Virus record (IMG/VR): IMGVR_UViG_3300032820_000140
Location: 1 to 22,016 of that record
Reading direction: 5' to 3' (one strand)
DNA from: a virus
DNA length: 22,016 bases
Notes under the pieces: generated by a model
Told to the model about the DNA's origin: nothing
Databases searched by the model: none
Seen by the model: the letters and a program-made list of their open reading frames with translations, nothing else
Made by a program: the position numbers and the translations under genes
In this document: positions 4,862-12,086 of the stretch, in pieces
Layout: every line of letters begins with the position of its first letter
How positions within the stretch are numbered: the first letter of the stretch is position 1

Positions 4862-5905
4862 ATGATTCCTAAACGATGCTTGACCTTCGGCAGTTTGTTT
4901 TCCGGCATCGGTGGCCTTGACTTGGGCCTTGAGCGTGCCGGCCTGACTTGTAACTGGCAGGTAGAGATTGATGAGTACGCAAACAGAGTTCTGGCCAAGC
5001 ACTGGCCCGACATCCGAAGGTGGGGAGACATCCGTACGTTTCCTCCCGACACCGAGAGTGGAGCAGGGCGGTGGCCAGCGGAGCGGAAGTCGGAAGGACG
5101 AGAATTCAACTCTTGGTCAGATGGCGAGACTTGGTCGGTTGACCTCATCTGCGGTGGTTTCCCCTGCCAGGACATCAGCTACGCCGGTCGCGGAGCAGGG
5201 CTCGACGGGGAGCGAAGCGGATTGTTTTTCGAGGCCATTCGCGTGGTTCGACAACTCCGACCCAGGTACGTGTTGTTGGAAAACGTGGCAGCGCTCCTTA
5301 CTCGGGGGCTGGACCGAGTACATGGGGAGCTGGCCTCGCTCGGTTATAGTACGGAATCGCATTGCATACCGGCTGCCGCCGTTGGTGCCCCGCATATCAG
5401 GGACCGGGTCTTCGTTGTGGGCTACTCCGCAGGCGAGGGATCATTTTCCAGTACACTCACCGGAGTACATAGCGGCGAAGAAATCACAGGGTCATGGGAT
5501 GCGGAATCTGAACGACGAAGTGAAGCTGTGGCCGACTCCAAGGGCGAGCGACTCGGAAAGAGGCGGCAGGGGCGAACTACTACACCAAGTGAAAGGCGGG
5601 ACACCCCGCGGGAAGATGTGGCCGACACCGACGACCAGCGACTGGAAGGATACGGGCGAGAATATGAACTGGGAAAAACGAGCAGCGATAAGTCGTCTGC
5701 CGGGAGTTGTCAACGTGCTGGAAACCGATTCTTCGACGCCCCCATCGGCGGCGAGTGGCTCCCTGAACCCGACGTGGGTCGAGTGGCTCATGGGGTTCCC
5801 TCCAGGGTGGACCGACTTAGAGGTCTCGGAAACGCCGTAGTTCCCCAAGTGGCTGAATGGATTGGCCGTGGAATCATAGGCGACATTACGATCGACGATA
5901 TCTAA
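4862..5905 (+). CDS. C5-cytosine DNA methyltransferase (Dcm type), orphan
   Basis: The protein has 347 residues from the ATG at 4862; a GTG at 4832 would add ten residues, and neither has a good SD. Motifs are in order: I FGSLFSGIGGLDLGLERAG (S-adenosylmethionine binding, 9-27), II EIDEYANRVLAKHWP, IV GGFPCQDIS with catalytic Cys102, VI LLENV (Glu140), VIII HIRDRVFVVG (178-187), a variable target-recognition region (about 190-300) and the late motif LGNAVVPQVAEWIGR (322-336). All key residues are present, so it should be active. It transfers a methyl group to cytosine C5 in a specific, here unknown, site. No endonuclease lies beside it, so protection of phage DNA is the likely role. It lies 60 bp behind the HTH gene, probably in the same transcript. 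Most of it is overlapped in the +1 phase by another long frame. Confidence 0.95.
   Translation: MIPKRCLTFGSLFSGIGGLDLGLERAGLTCNWQVEIDEYANRVLAKHWPDIRRWGDIRTFPPDTESGAGRWPAERKSEGREFNSWSDGETWSVDLICGGFPCQDISYAGRGAGLDGERSGLFFEAIRVVRQLRPRYVLLENVAALLTRGLDRVHGELASLGYSTESHCIPAAAVGAPHIRDRVFVVGYSAGEGSFSSTLTGVHSGEEITGSWDAESERRSEAVADSKGERLGKRRQGRTTTPSERRDTPREDVADTDDQRLEGYGREYELGKTSSDKSSAGSCQRAGNRFFDAPIGGEWLPEPDVGRVAHGVPSRVDRLRGLGNAVVPQVAEWIGRGIIGDITIDDI
4971..5840 (+). CDS. nested +1-phase ORF inside the methyltransferase gene, WPTP-repeat protein
   Basis: This is a 289-codon open frame fully inside the methyltransferase gene, starting at an ATG four bases behind AGGTAGAG. It is not a featureless shadow. 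It has CWKTWQRSLLGGWTEY and WPRSVIVRNRIAYRLPPL (102-138), three related motifs LWATPQARD (149-157), LWPTPRASD (186-194) and MWPTPTTSDWKD (216-227), and a C-terminal LNPTWVEWLMGFPPGWTDL (265-283). From memory, this set of motifs recurs in phage proteins found next to or overlapping C5-methyltransferases; I could not verify that here. The WPTP codons are the VADT/VADS codons of the methyltransferase and the C-terminal motif overlies its GRVAHGVPSRVDRL, so a conserved methyltransferase frame might create the pattern passively. Function is unknown; expression is not shown. Confidence 0.55.
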   Translation: MSTQTEFWPSTGPTSEGGETSVRFLPTPRVEQGGGQRSGSRKDENSTLGQMARLGRLTSSAVVSPARTSATPVAEQGSTGSEADCFSRPFAWFDNSDPGTCCWKTWQRSLLGGWTEYMGSWPRSVIVRNRIAYRLPPLVPRISGTGSSLWATPQARDHFPVHSPEYIAAKKSQGHGMRNLNDEVKLWPTPRASDSERGGRGELLHQVKGGTPRGKMWPTPTTSDWKDTGENMNWEKRAAISRLPGVVNVLETDSSTPPSAASGSLNPTWVEWLMGFPPGWTDLEVSETP

Positions 5906-6295
5906 CGGACTCCCACGCTTCTACCACGCTTCTACCACGGACTACCACGCTTCTACCACGCCTATCGCCCCCCTGCTTTCCTTGCTTTCCTTGCTTCGCT
6001 TGCGTCTCTTGCTTGCGTATTCCCCGCCGTCGTATATTTACTAGCGATCAGCCCTAGAAAATTGCGCTTCGGCGGCACTGACTAAGCGGGCGCGAATTGG
6101 CTGGCCAATTGCAGACCAATTCACCAACTCGCACTTAATCGCACTCCGTCCCAAAATATTTTCTTGCCCTATCTTTGCTCACCGCAGCGAGTTGTGACTC
6201 TCGTCTGCCGATTTTTCCCGCCCAGCCAATTCGGACAGCTCGTAGCCAATTACCCCTTTTAAAGACTTTGGCTTCCTTTCCTAAGGGGGAACACG
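5906..6295. other. non-coding stretch downstream of the methyltransferase
   Basis: About 390 bases hold no convincing gene on either strand. It contains the 10-11 bp CCACGCTTCTA array, then a 9-bp CTTTCCTTG pair with degenerate copies (about 5978-6015), and a group of CCAATT boxes at 6095 (inverted), 6105, 6116, 6226 and 6246. No intrinsic terminator follows the methyltransferase directly. Confidence 0.7.
5913..5965 (+). repeat. tandem 10-11 bp repeats, CCACGCTTCTA
   Basis: Units start at 5913, 5924, 5935, 5945 and 5956. Three are identical 11-mers, the third is a 10-bp variant (CCACGGACTA) and the fifth is degenerate. The array starts eight bases after the methyltransferase stop. Confidence 0.93.
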
Positions 6296-6475
6296 ATGAT
6301 CGAGAATCCGCTGCTTCTGACGCCGGCTGAGGCGAGCAAGAAGCGTGATCTTTCCGGGGTGGCAAGAATCGTGGCGTCGCGTATAATCACGTCAAAGGCA
6401 CCGATGCCAACCCGGCACAAATCCGCCCCGAGCCGGTCCTGCGGGAGAATCGGGGGTACGGCGGCCCGTCCATAG
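6296..6475 (+). CDS. possible small 59-residue protein
   Basis: The ATG follows AAGGGGGAACACG, a good SD in a region otherwise without genes. The product starts MIENPLLLTPAEASKKRDLS and continues with basic residues, ending in a Gly/Arg/Pro-rich tail. The LLTPAEA opening resembles small excisionase-like or AlpA/MerR-like DNA-binding proteins, but the expected wHTH remainder is not recognisable; the gene may be degenerate. The +2 frame stays open from about 6346 to 6656 without a start codon near an SD, so a decayed longer gene is an alternative. Treat as tentative. Confidence 0.35.
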   Translation: MIENPLLLTPAEASKKRDLSGVARIVASRIITSKAPMPTRHKSAPSRSCGRIGGTAARP

Positions 6476-6676
6476 GCCGAACTACTTCTCGCGGAAAGCG
6501 ACCGGAGAGCCTGACCCCGGCTCCGGATCGTCGCGGGACGGGCAGGGTGAGAGCCGGACCGCCCGAGAAACATCCGGACGACCGAATACGGATACCTCAA
6601 CGGACAACGTCGGCCCCTCTCGCGTTGCGGGGGGGGTCTCCCAAAGCCGTTGCCTAACAAACAACTATTGGTGTGC

Positions 6677-6694
6677 AATTGGTGCGCACCAATT
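6677..6694. promoter_or_regulatory. 18-bp perfect palindrome AATTGGTGCGCACCAATT
   Basis: The 18 bases are identical to their reverse complement. A partial direct copy (ATTGGTGTGC, 6667-6676) lies exactly 11 bp upstream of ATTGGTGCGC within the palindrome. Its half-site includes the CCAATT box that recurs over the preceding 600 bp. It is a likely dimeric protein binding site. Confidence 0.7.
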
Positions 6695-6783
6695 AGCTAC
6701 CGTATCTATACCGATTCGGTCGAACGTCACGAATAGACTACCAGCACCAACTGTCCAGCCGGGAAGTCAACCAAATCTCGGTT

Positions 6784-6803
6784 CCCGTCGCATCCCGTCG
6801 CAT
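6784..6803 (+). repeat. GTCGCATCCC-type 10-bp repeat, first block (2 copies)
   Basis: Two tandem copies of CCCGTCGCAT end with a further CCC. The same 10-mer recurs about 130 bp downstream in a five-copy block, in the same orientation. Confidence 0.93.
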
Positions 6804-6840
6804 CCCAGGTTACCACTTCCGGCGATTTGGTTACCGCCAC

Positions 6841-6884
6841 AAAAAAAAATTAGGCCGCTTTTCCACTGGATAGGCGGCTTTTTT
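6841..6884. terminator. bidirectional intrinsic terminator
   Basis: GCCGC (6854-6858) pairs with GCGGC (6874-6878). The loop contains a second small TCCA-C-TGGA pairing. Six T follow on the plus strand, and nine A precede it on the plus strand, giving a T-run for minus-strand transcripts. It lies between the rightward methyltransferase side and the leftward late operon, so it can stop both. Confidence 0.7.
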
Positions 6885-6920
6885 CGTGCGCCGCCGGGCC
6901 AATTTGGTTACTGACCGCTC

Positions 6921-6970
6921 GTCGTATCCCGTCGCATCCCGTCGCATCCCGTCGCATCCCGTCGTATCCC
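6921..6970 (+). repeat. GTCGYATCCC 10-bp tandem array (5 copies)
   Basis: Five head-to-tail copies: GTCGTATCCC, three GTCGCATCCC, then GTCGTATCCC. The only variable position is C or T in the fifth base. With the first block this makes seven copies, an iteron-like arrangement at one helical turn per unit. Confidence 0.95.
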
Positions 6971-7229
6971 TGAGTTCGTTCGGTTTTCGCATACCGAATG
7001 ATGGGTTTCCCGTGAAAAACCCCGCAGAAAACAAGTCAATTCTCGATTCGTTCGTTCGGTAGATGCGCGGTTCGTTCGGTTCGCCGCATGACGAACTAAG
7101 TTTCCGATTGAAGCGCCAAAGAGAACGGGGGGTGTGCGCGCAAAACACCCCCCCCTTACAGGTGCGTCAAACCCTAAAAAACACCGCATGAAAAGCGATG
7201 CCTAGAAAGCCGGGGAACACCCCCGCAAC

Positions 7230-7260
7230 CTACCCCCTAACTACCCCCTAACTACCCCCG
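7230..7260 (+). repeat. CTACCCCCTAA 11-bp tandem repeat
   Basis: Two full copies (7230, 7241) and a third partial copy (7252-7260) of a C-rich 11-mer; the complementary strand carries matching G-runs that could form unusual structures. Confidence 0.9.
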
Positions 7261-7315
7261 CCGATCGTCTTCAAAGAAAACTGGAAAAGTTCAAACAGGC
7301 AAAGTTGCCTGCTGA

Positions 7316-7427
7316 CCCTACGCAACACCCTACGCATGCGCGAGCACCGAAAAACGTTTTCGGCCTTTTCGGGCTTGGCCAACGCCAGCCATACCCTACG
7401 CACGATCTTGCGTAGGGTACGGCTGGC
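7316..7427. repeat. CCCTACGCA cluster and 19-bp-arm inverted repeat
   Basis: CCCTACGCA occurs at 7316, 7328 and 7394 and inverted at 7409. The last two are the inner part of a long dyad: arms 7384-7402 and 7409-7427, 19 bases each, with one mismatch and a 6-base centre. In minus-strand RNA the mismatch becomes a G-U pair, so the hairpin is fully paired. No U-tract follows, so it is not a standard terminator. A second short dyad (CGAAAA...TTTTCG) lies at about 7348-7362. Confidence 0.85.
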
Positions 7428-7473
7428 AGACAATTCAATCGGCATATGTCCGACTAAATGGGACTAAGTCCGA

Positions 7474-7500
7474 CCGGCCGGATCCGGAGCCGGCGCCGGC
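7474..7500. repeat. three overlapping or adjacent GC palindromes
   Basis: CCGGCCGG (7474-7481), CCGGATCCGG (7478-7487) and GCCGGCGCCGGC (7489-7500) follow one another 66 bases past the last late gene. They may form the 3' structure of the late mRNA; no strong T-run follows on either side. Confidence 0.7.
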
Positions 7501-7565
7501 TTTCTATCGGGCCGGACTAGAATGGCAATATGCGGTCGAGAAACTGGGGCTTCTGTGGGGCATAC

Positions 7566-8813
7566 CTACATTAAGTCGTCGGGCGTGATTAGGCCCTCTC
7601 CCAATAAGAACGGGATCGGACGCGGTGGGCCGTAGGAGTGGCTTTCTTCCGGGCGAAATCGTTGCTTTAACGACATATTCCCGTCTGGTGTCACAGTCCT
7701 CCATTCGATTGAAGCGCGAGTGTCCGAGTAGTCTTCCCCGTCCTCATCTTTTCCGGTATGGATGGCGGCCCCGTAATGCCAGAGCTTTGCCGGGCTGGTG
7801 TCGTGGTTCACGAAGATGTTCCCGACCCGGTCGCCGGTATATTCGTGGGATAAGTTTGTATCGTAGACCGGCGTATGAACCCCAGCGGTGTTCAGGTGTC
7901 CGATGTGCCAAGTGCGCCCTTTTATCCCAGTCGGGCTTGTTCCGTCCGGTAAAGTCCCTTGGTCATGGTAGCCGATCCATATTCTTTCGATGTCGTCTCG
8001 ATCCTCGTTTGACTCAATTGCCAGTTGCCACGCGTGATCAATAGACCCGGATCGTTGTCCGGGAAGGACGCTAGGAGGAAACCCTAACTTGAGATCGGAG
8101 TCAAAGACTACGCGCCCAGTACCGTCCAGGTCATAACGCTGAAGCGTACCGTCACTGGATGGATCATCTGGGGTACGGGGTGCGGGCCACGACGCACGGA
8201 GCTTTTGCTGTGCCGTGTATATATGGTTGTTGTAAATGTCAACGTCATAGTCCCAGATCCGCTCGGCGATAAAATGGGCATCGGAATACGTAACGTGTGT
8301 ATTAATCAGTTCAGTAACGACGTGCGTTGTTAGATCCATTTCATACAAAGCGTACGGCCAGGGATTCCCAGGAATTGAACCGAATGCTTGGAAATATAAC
8401 TTGCCGATTGACCCGTACACCTTTATCTGTTCTGGTCTGCGAGTGCCGCCGGGGACTTTGACTTCTATTTCTTCAACGTCGAGCCCAGTTAGAAAGTCGC
8501 ATCGGTATATCGTGCTCAAAGACGCATTTGCGTAGTAAGCGTGTCCGGCTACCGCATCGAACCCGAAGTTATGCTGATTGTTGTTCTGACCACCACCCCA
8601 ACCCGTTGTGAATCTGTGCGCCGGATTTAAGGGGTCATCGCTCCAGTACCATACTGGGCTAAAGAAGATATCCTGCCCTTGGATTCCCAGGTCGATCCCG
8701 CCCTCGTCGTACCCTTGTTCCGGATCCCAGATGCCCAGACCTCCCCGGTGGTAGAAATTCCCGCCTTTCACGCAGCAACCCCGGGCGATCGAGAACCGGA
8801 TAGGTGGGCCCAT
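7566..8813 (-). CDS. probable tail-tip receptor-binding protein, propeller-like
   Basis: The protein has 415 residues and is the last gene of the late operon; its ATG overlaps the stop of the gene before (TAATG). The N-terminus (PIRFSIARGCCVKGGNFYHR, with a Cys pair) looks like a short attachment segment. The body shows repeating beta-strand units with Asp/Gly/Trp turns such as VYGSIGKLYFQAFGSI, ALYEMDLTTHVVTELI, LQRYDLDGTGRVVFDSD and RTWHIGHLNTAGVHTPVYD, the look of a beta-propeller of the YVTN/NHL kind. Position at the distal end of the tail genes and the carbohydrate-binding habit of such folds suggest host recognition. The fold is judged by eye only; an enzymatic depolymerase is possible. 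Confidence 0.7.
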   Translation of the reverse strand: MGPPIRFSIARGCCVKGGNFYHRGGLGIWDPEQGYDEGGIDLGIQGQDIFFSPVWYWSDDPLNPAHRFTTGWGGGQNNNQHNFGFDAVAGHAYYANASLSTIYRCDFLTGLDVEEIEVKVPGGTRRPEQIKVYGSIGKLYFQAFGSIPGNPWPYALYEMDLTTHVVTELINTHVTYSDAHFIAERIWDYDVDIYNNHIYTAQQKLRASWPAPRTPDDPSSDGTLQRYDLDGTGRVVFDSDLKLGFPPSVLPGQRSGSIDHAWQLAIESNEDRDDIERIWIGYHDQGTLPDGTSPTGIKGRTWHIGHLNTAGVHTPVYDTNLSHEYTGDRVGNIFVNHDTSPAKLWHYGAAIHTGKDEDGEDYSDTRASIEWRTVTPDGNMSLKQRFRPEESHSYGPPRPIPFLLGEGLITPDDLM

Positions 8814-9481
8814 TATTCACACTCCGCGCCGTCGAACTGCCAACGGCCTTTGCCGGCGTCGGCCTCTGGGAACCATTTAGCTGTCGCTTCCTTGTCCTTG
8901 GTTACCTTCTGCCCACTCTCCATCCAGTCGTTCCAAACCAGGATCCTGGAATTATCATTGATGTCCGCCTCGGTGATCGTACAACGGCCAGACTTTTCGG
9001 AGTCGATGTCGTTATCGGGTAGAACCTGCCAGCTCATAGGCTGGTCCGCTGATACAAGGGTCCGCCTGGGAGTATCACTGATTGCGGATGCCCCGGCAGT
9101 AGGAGACAGAGTAAGCCCGAAACAGAAGAACCCGAATAGCCCGTCCATATTGGCGTCTTCCGGCTTGAGGTCCCAAGTCGCATCCTCGACCCCGAAGTTC
9201 TCACCGTTCACCGGGTCCGTTACTCCGGAGCCCAGCCGGGCCATAGCCGGCCAGTCGAATGTCAGCCGGCCGAAACCTCCGGCCTTTATCGGGCTCTCGC
9301 CTAGAACGGCGTACGTGCCCCGTCCCCGGGGTTTCTCGAACTCGTATACCACCAGACCATCGGTCGCCTGCGTCACCCCGGTCACTCGGACAATTGAATA
9401 AGCTGGAGCCTCCTCTTCGGTCAAGTTCTCGCAGCGGAGCCATCGTCGACGGTCGTGCTGCCGGGTGACGGTGGCGGGCAT
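8813..9481 (-). CDS. tail-tip or baseplate structural protein
   Basis: The protein has 222 residues. Its start lies two bases behind the upstream stop and its stop overlaps the next start, so it is translationally coupled on both sides. It opens RRRWLRCENLTEEEAPAYSI, then RVTGVTQATDGLVVYEFEKP, then YAVLGESPIKAGGFGRLTFD and a Gly/Pro-rich strand region. I recall proteins with this order (aromatic N-terminus, EN..gEe.PaYs, strand, KP, pI..GG.G) from tail regions of planctomycete phages; that recall was not checked. It is probably a beta-sandwich component linking hub and receptor-binding protein. No enzyme motif is visible. Confidence 0.68.
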   Translation of the reverse strand: MPATVTRQHDRRRWLRCENLTEEEAPAYSIVRVTGVTQATDGLVVYEFEKPRGRGTYAVLGESPIKAGGFGRLTFDWPAMARLGSGVTDPVNGENFGVEDATWDLKPEDANMDGLFGFFCFGLTLSPTAGASAISDTPRRTLVSADQPMSWQVLPDNDIDSEKSGRCTITEADINDNSRILVWNDWMESGQKVTKDKEATAKWFPEADAGKGRWQFDGAECE

Positions 9482-9483
9482 AG

Positions 9484-10374
9484 TTAGACCTTTTCTTCAA
9501 AACTCATCGTGTAACTCACATTATCCGTCCGGTCATTCACGCCGGACACTGTGCGATAAGAAGCGTTGCCGTGATACTTTCCGCCCGACAAAACAGTTAT
9601 CCCGGTTATCGTTTGGGTCGCGGCCAGCCATGTCCCATCGACCACAGAATCTCTCCCGTCGAGCGTGATTGCCGTTATAGTCCCCGTTCCTCCCAGATTC
9701 GCCAAACCCTTGCCCGCGGTCCGGAGTTCGGTGACCGCACCAGATCCCAGTAAGAACGCCACGCCGGAGCCTGAGACTGTAAACGTCCCGGTAGTATTTC
9801 CACTCAGCCAGCGGCATACGCCCGCCTCGACCGTGACAGCCGTAGCCGTAACAGCCTCGCCGATAGTGACCTTGGCTTGCGGACCGTTAAGCACGACCTC
9901 GGCAACAGTCTGACTAGGGTCGTCGCCGAAGTGTGCGACGTGAACCACGCCAGACCGCACGGACAGGAGTCCCACCGTTCGAGTCCCGTCAGTGGTCAGA
10001 TACAGCCCGGCCTTTCCGGACAACGTACTCTGTTCGGCCCGCTCTACAATCACGTCTATAGCGCCGGAATTTTCTAGCTGAATATATTGCTTGCCGCTTC
10101 CGGCGATCTCAAGGCGATCGCAATCAATCTGCAGGTTGATCGGCGTGGAGTCCCCGTCACCATATACCCCGATACGCTCGTCGTATCCCTCAAGAATCCA
10201 GACGTCGCCCAAAGCGACACCTGACTGGTCGAGCGTGCCGGTTATTGGCGAAGACCCAGGACCGATTATAATTTCATCCCCCGCGCCAGGAACTCCCGAC
10301 GGGCTCCAGCAAGCAGCCGTTCCCCAGTCGCCCTCGTTATTCGGATCGAAACCCCACCAGTGTTTGCGTGCCAT
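9484..10374 (-). CDS. beta-solenoid tail protein (paralogue of the 438-residue protein)
   Basis: The protein has 296 residues, with an SD TAGGAGCGGAC before the ATG. It begins with a Trp-rich head (RKHWWGFDPNNEGDWGTAACW) followed by SGVPGAGDEIIIGPGSSPIT, the W..A..W..g.vP..gD entry common to parallel beta-helix passenger-type repeats. The remainder is a series of short Thr/Val/Gly strands (AKVTIGEAVTATAVTVEAGV, GTFTVSGSGVAFLLGSGAVT) consistent with a beta-solenoid. The same entry motif occurs in the 438-residue protein on the other side of the hub gene. Likely a side fibre or baseplate decoration; polysaccharide binding is inference. Confidence 0.72.
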   Translation of the reverse strand: MARKHWWGFDPNNEGDWGTAACWSPSGVPGAGDEIIIGPGSSPITGTLDQSGVALGDVWILEGYDERIGVYGDGDSTPINLQIDCDRLEIAGSGKQYIQLENSGAIDVIVERAEQSTLSGKAGLYLTTDGTRTVGLLSVRSGVVHVAHFGDDPSQTVAEVVLNGPQAKVTIGEAVTATAVTVEAGVCRWLSGNTTGTFTVSGSGVAFLLGSGAVTELRTAGKGLANLGGTGTITAITLDGRDSVVDGTWLAATQTITGITVLSGGKYHGNASYRTVSGVNDRTDNVSYTMSFEEKV

Positions 10375-10382
10375 GTCCGCTC

Positions 10383-12086
10383 CTAATTCTGTATGTAAAC
10401 GGGCGCCCTTCGGCCGTAAAAAGAACCCTTTATCGTCTCGTTGAAAGCGTCCCGACGGAACTTCTCTCGTCGGCTGACCTCCCGCTTTTCGTCGTCGCTT
10501 GGGACCGCGAAGTCGTGTTGCCCGTTTCTGCTAACTACCGTTCGCGTTCCGCTTGGTCCTACCGAATAAGTTACCTGCCGGATCGCCCCGTCGAGTTGTA
10601 CAGGAACCAAGCCGGCATAACTGACCGACCCACCTAGCTCGCCCACGAATTGCGCGGCAGCCTCCGTAATGTAAACGTCCGCTTCTGTATCCACCGCGAC
10701 ATCGTTCTCGGTGTATCCTTCTACGTCGTCTGTGTTGTCGTCACCGTCGTGATACACATGGATTCTGGTCAGTTGCAGCTCAGGCTTTTTCACCGTCAGG
10801 TAACCGAAACCCAGCCTCTCGAAGTCCTCGCCCACTCGACGGGTTACCAGCCTTTCCCCTGCGTCATTCACCACGTTCACAGCAGCCGTAAGGCGCAGGT
10901 CTGGTTCCCAGTCGGTGGCCGCCAGATCGTCAATTGATACGACGGGCTCCGCGGCGACCACGATCCCCTTAGACCCCAGCAGAGAAAACGATACATTCAC
11001 CGGGGCCGACTCTGCGTCGACGGCGTCCATTGAGCCGGTAAAATACGTTCCAGTAACAAACGGAGACTTCGGTGTGTCTTCTCCCGTTACCGGGTCTGTC
11101 TCCGTATCGACCAAGTCGGGAAGAAGTGGGAGAACCTGCTCTAGCTTTGTGATTGGGTATCCCTTGCCGCCCATATCGAACCCACCCTCGGCGAGTTCAA
11201 CGACCTGAAACCACTTGTATACGCTTCTCAGCGCCCGGTCTAACGCATCGGTCGCGTCTCCACCCGGGTCCTCAGTGTCTGTTCCACGTAAACCCCTCCA
11301 GATTGCCAGTTCCATTGACTCTGGATCCCCGAATCCGTCCACAGGTCGATAACTGATATCCTTGAGCGGCTTGATCTTGTCGTCCGTATCCAAAGCAACA
11401 GCCCGCAGCTTCCATTTGGCCTGGAATTTAACTAACGATCCAGAGATCAGAATAGCCAAAGGGCGGACCGGGCTTTGATAATCCACGCCCTGCGTCATTT
11501 GTCTCGGATCACGCGGTGGGTACTCGCCGACGTTCTTCTTTCTTATCGCGAATGAGCCGTCAAACTGAGGAACAATAACCGCGCCCAGGTCCTCAAGCAG
11601 CTCACTTAATGCCGAGGCCGGTGGCGCGTCAATCCAATCAACCGACGGGCGGGCGTCGTTAGGTAGGTCCGTGACGCTGTATGCCGTCTCTCCTAATTTG
11701 TCCAGGATCAACGTAGCTAGTTCTTGGGGTGTTTTCTCGGAGCTTTCCACCACCGTCCCATCCGGCTGCCTGCGGTTGTATTCGCCTGACAGCGGCAACG
11801 CGAACCTCCACTTCCAACGACGGTCAAGAATCTGAAACGTGATTGTGTCGCCGGCGCCACCAAACGACTCGACCGCTTGCCTGACCGCTGAGTCAGGTAA
11901 GATCAAACTCACTCCAGTTTCGTCGTAGCTTAACGCTAACGTCCCTACGTCCTCGGGGAGCTGATTCCCATCGCTGGCGCAGGTCACCAGCGCCACCGAT
12001 GGTTGGACACCGTCCGTGACGGTTATCGACGCATCCATTATCGAATGGAGCCCCGGGAACGACACTCTGGATATTGCTGGTGGCAT
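10383..12086 (-). CDS. tail hub / tail-associated baseplate protein
   Basis: At 567 residues this is the longest gene of the window. Its ATG shares a base with the preceding stop (TAATG). Residues about 20-105 hold strands and ADIDRRWKWRF-like character (FQILDRRWKWRFALPLSGEY) where a vector or local coordinate is set, followed by SEKTPQELATLILDKLGE and DARPSVDWIDAPPASALSEL. A helix-strand segment LLEDLGAVIVPQFDGSFAIR then follows. This layout is that of hub proteins of the gp27/gpD/Tal class, which cap the tail tube. The second half (about 330-567) is strand-rich and acidic. No peptidase or lysozyme motif was seen. The assignment rests on layout and position, so it is moderate. Confidence 0.68.
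   Translation of the reverse strand: MPPAISRVSFPGLHSIMDASITVTDGVQPSVALVTCASDGNQLPEDVGTLALSYDETGVSLILPDSAVRQAVESFGGAGDTITFQILDRRWKWRFALPLSGEYNRRQPDGTVVESSEKTPQELATLILDKLGETAYSVTDLPNDARPSVDWIDAPPASALSELLEDLGAVIVPQFDGSFAIRKKNVGEYPPRDPRQMTQGVDYQSPVRPLAILISGSLVKFQAKWKLRAVALDTDDKIKPLKDISYRPVDGFGDPESMELAIWRGLRGTDTEDPGGDATDALDRALRSVYKWFQVVELAEGGFDMGGKGYPITKLEQVLPLLPDLVDTETDPVTGEDTPKSPFVTGTYFTGSMDAVDAESAPVNVSFSLLGSKGIVVAAEPVVSIDDLAATDWEPDLRLTAAVNVVNDAGERLVTRRVGEDFERLGFGYLTVKKPELQLTRIHVYHDGDDNTDDVEGYTENDVAVDTEADVYITEAAAQFVGELGGSVSYAGLVPVQLDGAIRQVTYSVGPSGTRTVVSRNGQHDFAVPSDDEKREVSRREKFRRDAFNETIKGSFYGRRAPVYIQN

Larger units (their letters stand above)
6476..7565. other. repeat- and palindrome-rich non-coding region, possible origin or control region
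   Basis: No convincing gene lies on either strand for about 1.1 kb; the open frames here lack SD sites and have low-complexity translations. The region holds an 18-bp palindrome, two blocks of 10-bp GTCGYATCCC repeats, a two-way hairpin terminator, GTTCGTTCGGT repeats (about 6974-7080), CTACCCCCTAA repeats, a CCCTACGCA cluster with a 19-bp-arm inverted repeat, and a string of GC palindromes next to the end of the late operon. It lies between rightward and leftward transcription units that converge. This density of iteron-like and dyad elements fits a replication origin or a regulatory and termination region; no initiator gene is adjacent. Confidence 0.6.

Noticed and set aside
5117-5848. Minus-strand frames inside the methyltransferase
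   Set aside because: Short, without SD, and explained as shadows of two overlapping plus-strand frames.
6259-6678. 139-codon minus-strand frame in the gene-free region
   Set aside because: No SD, Arg/Ser/Pro-rich low-complexity translation, and it overlaps the SD-preceded plus-strand frame.
6784-6970. Possible CRISPR array
   Set aside because: Units are only 10 bp and directly abutting, without unique spacers of CRISPR length, and no cas gene is near.
6831-7189. Minus-strand frames over the GTCGYATCCC array
   Set aside because: The repeated Asp-Gly-Met-Arg-Arg-like stretches are translation of the DNA repeats; no SD and no relation to a known family.
7266-7565. tRNA or attachment site in the inverted-repeat area
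   Set aside because: No cloverleaf with a T-arm GGTTCRANYCC and acceptor pairing could be built, and no integrase is present to support an att site.
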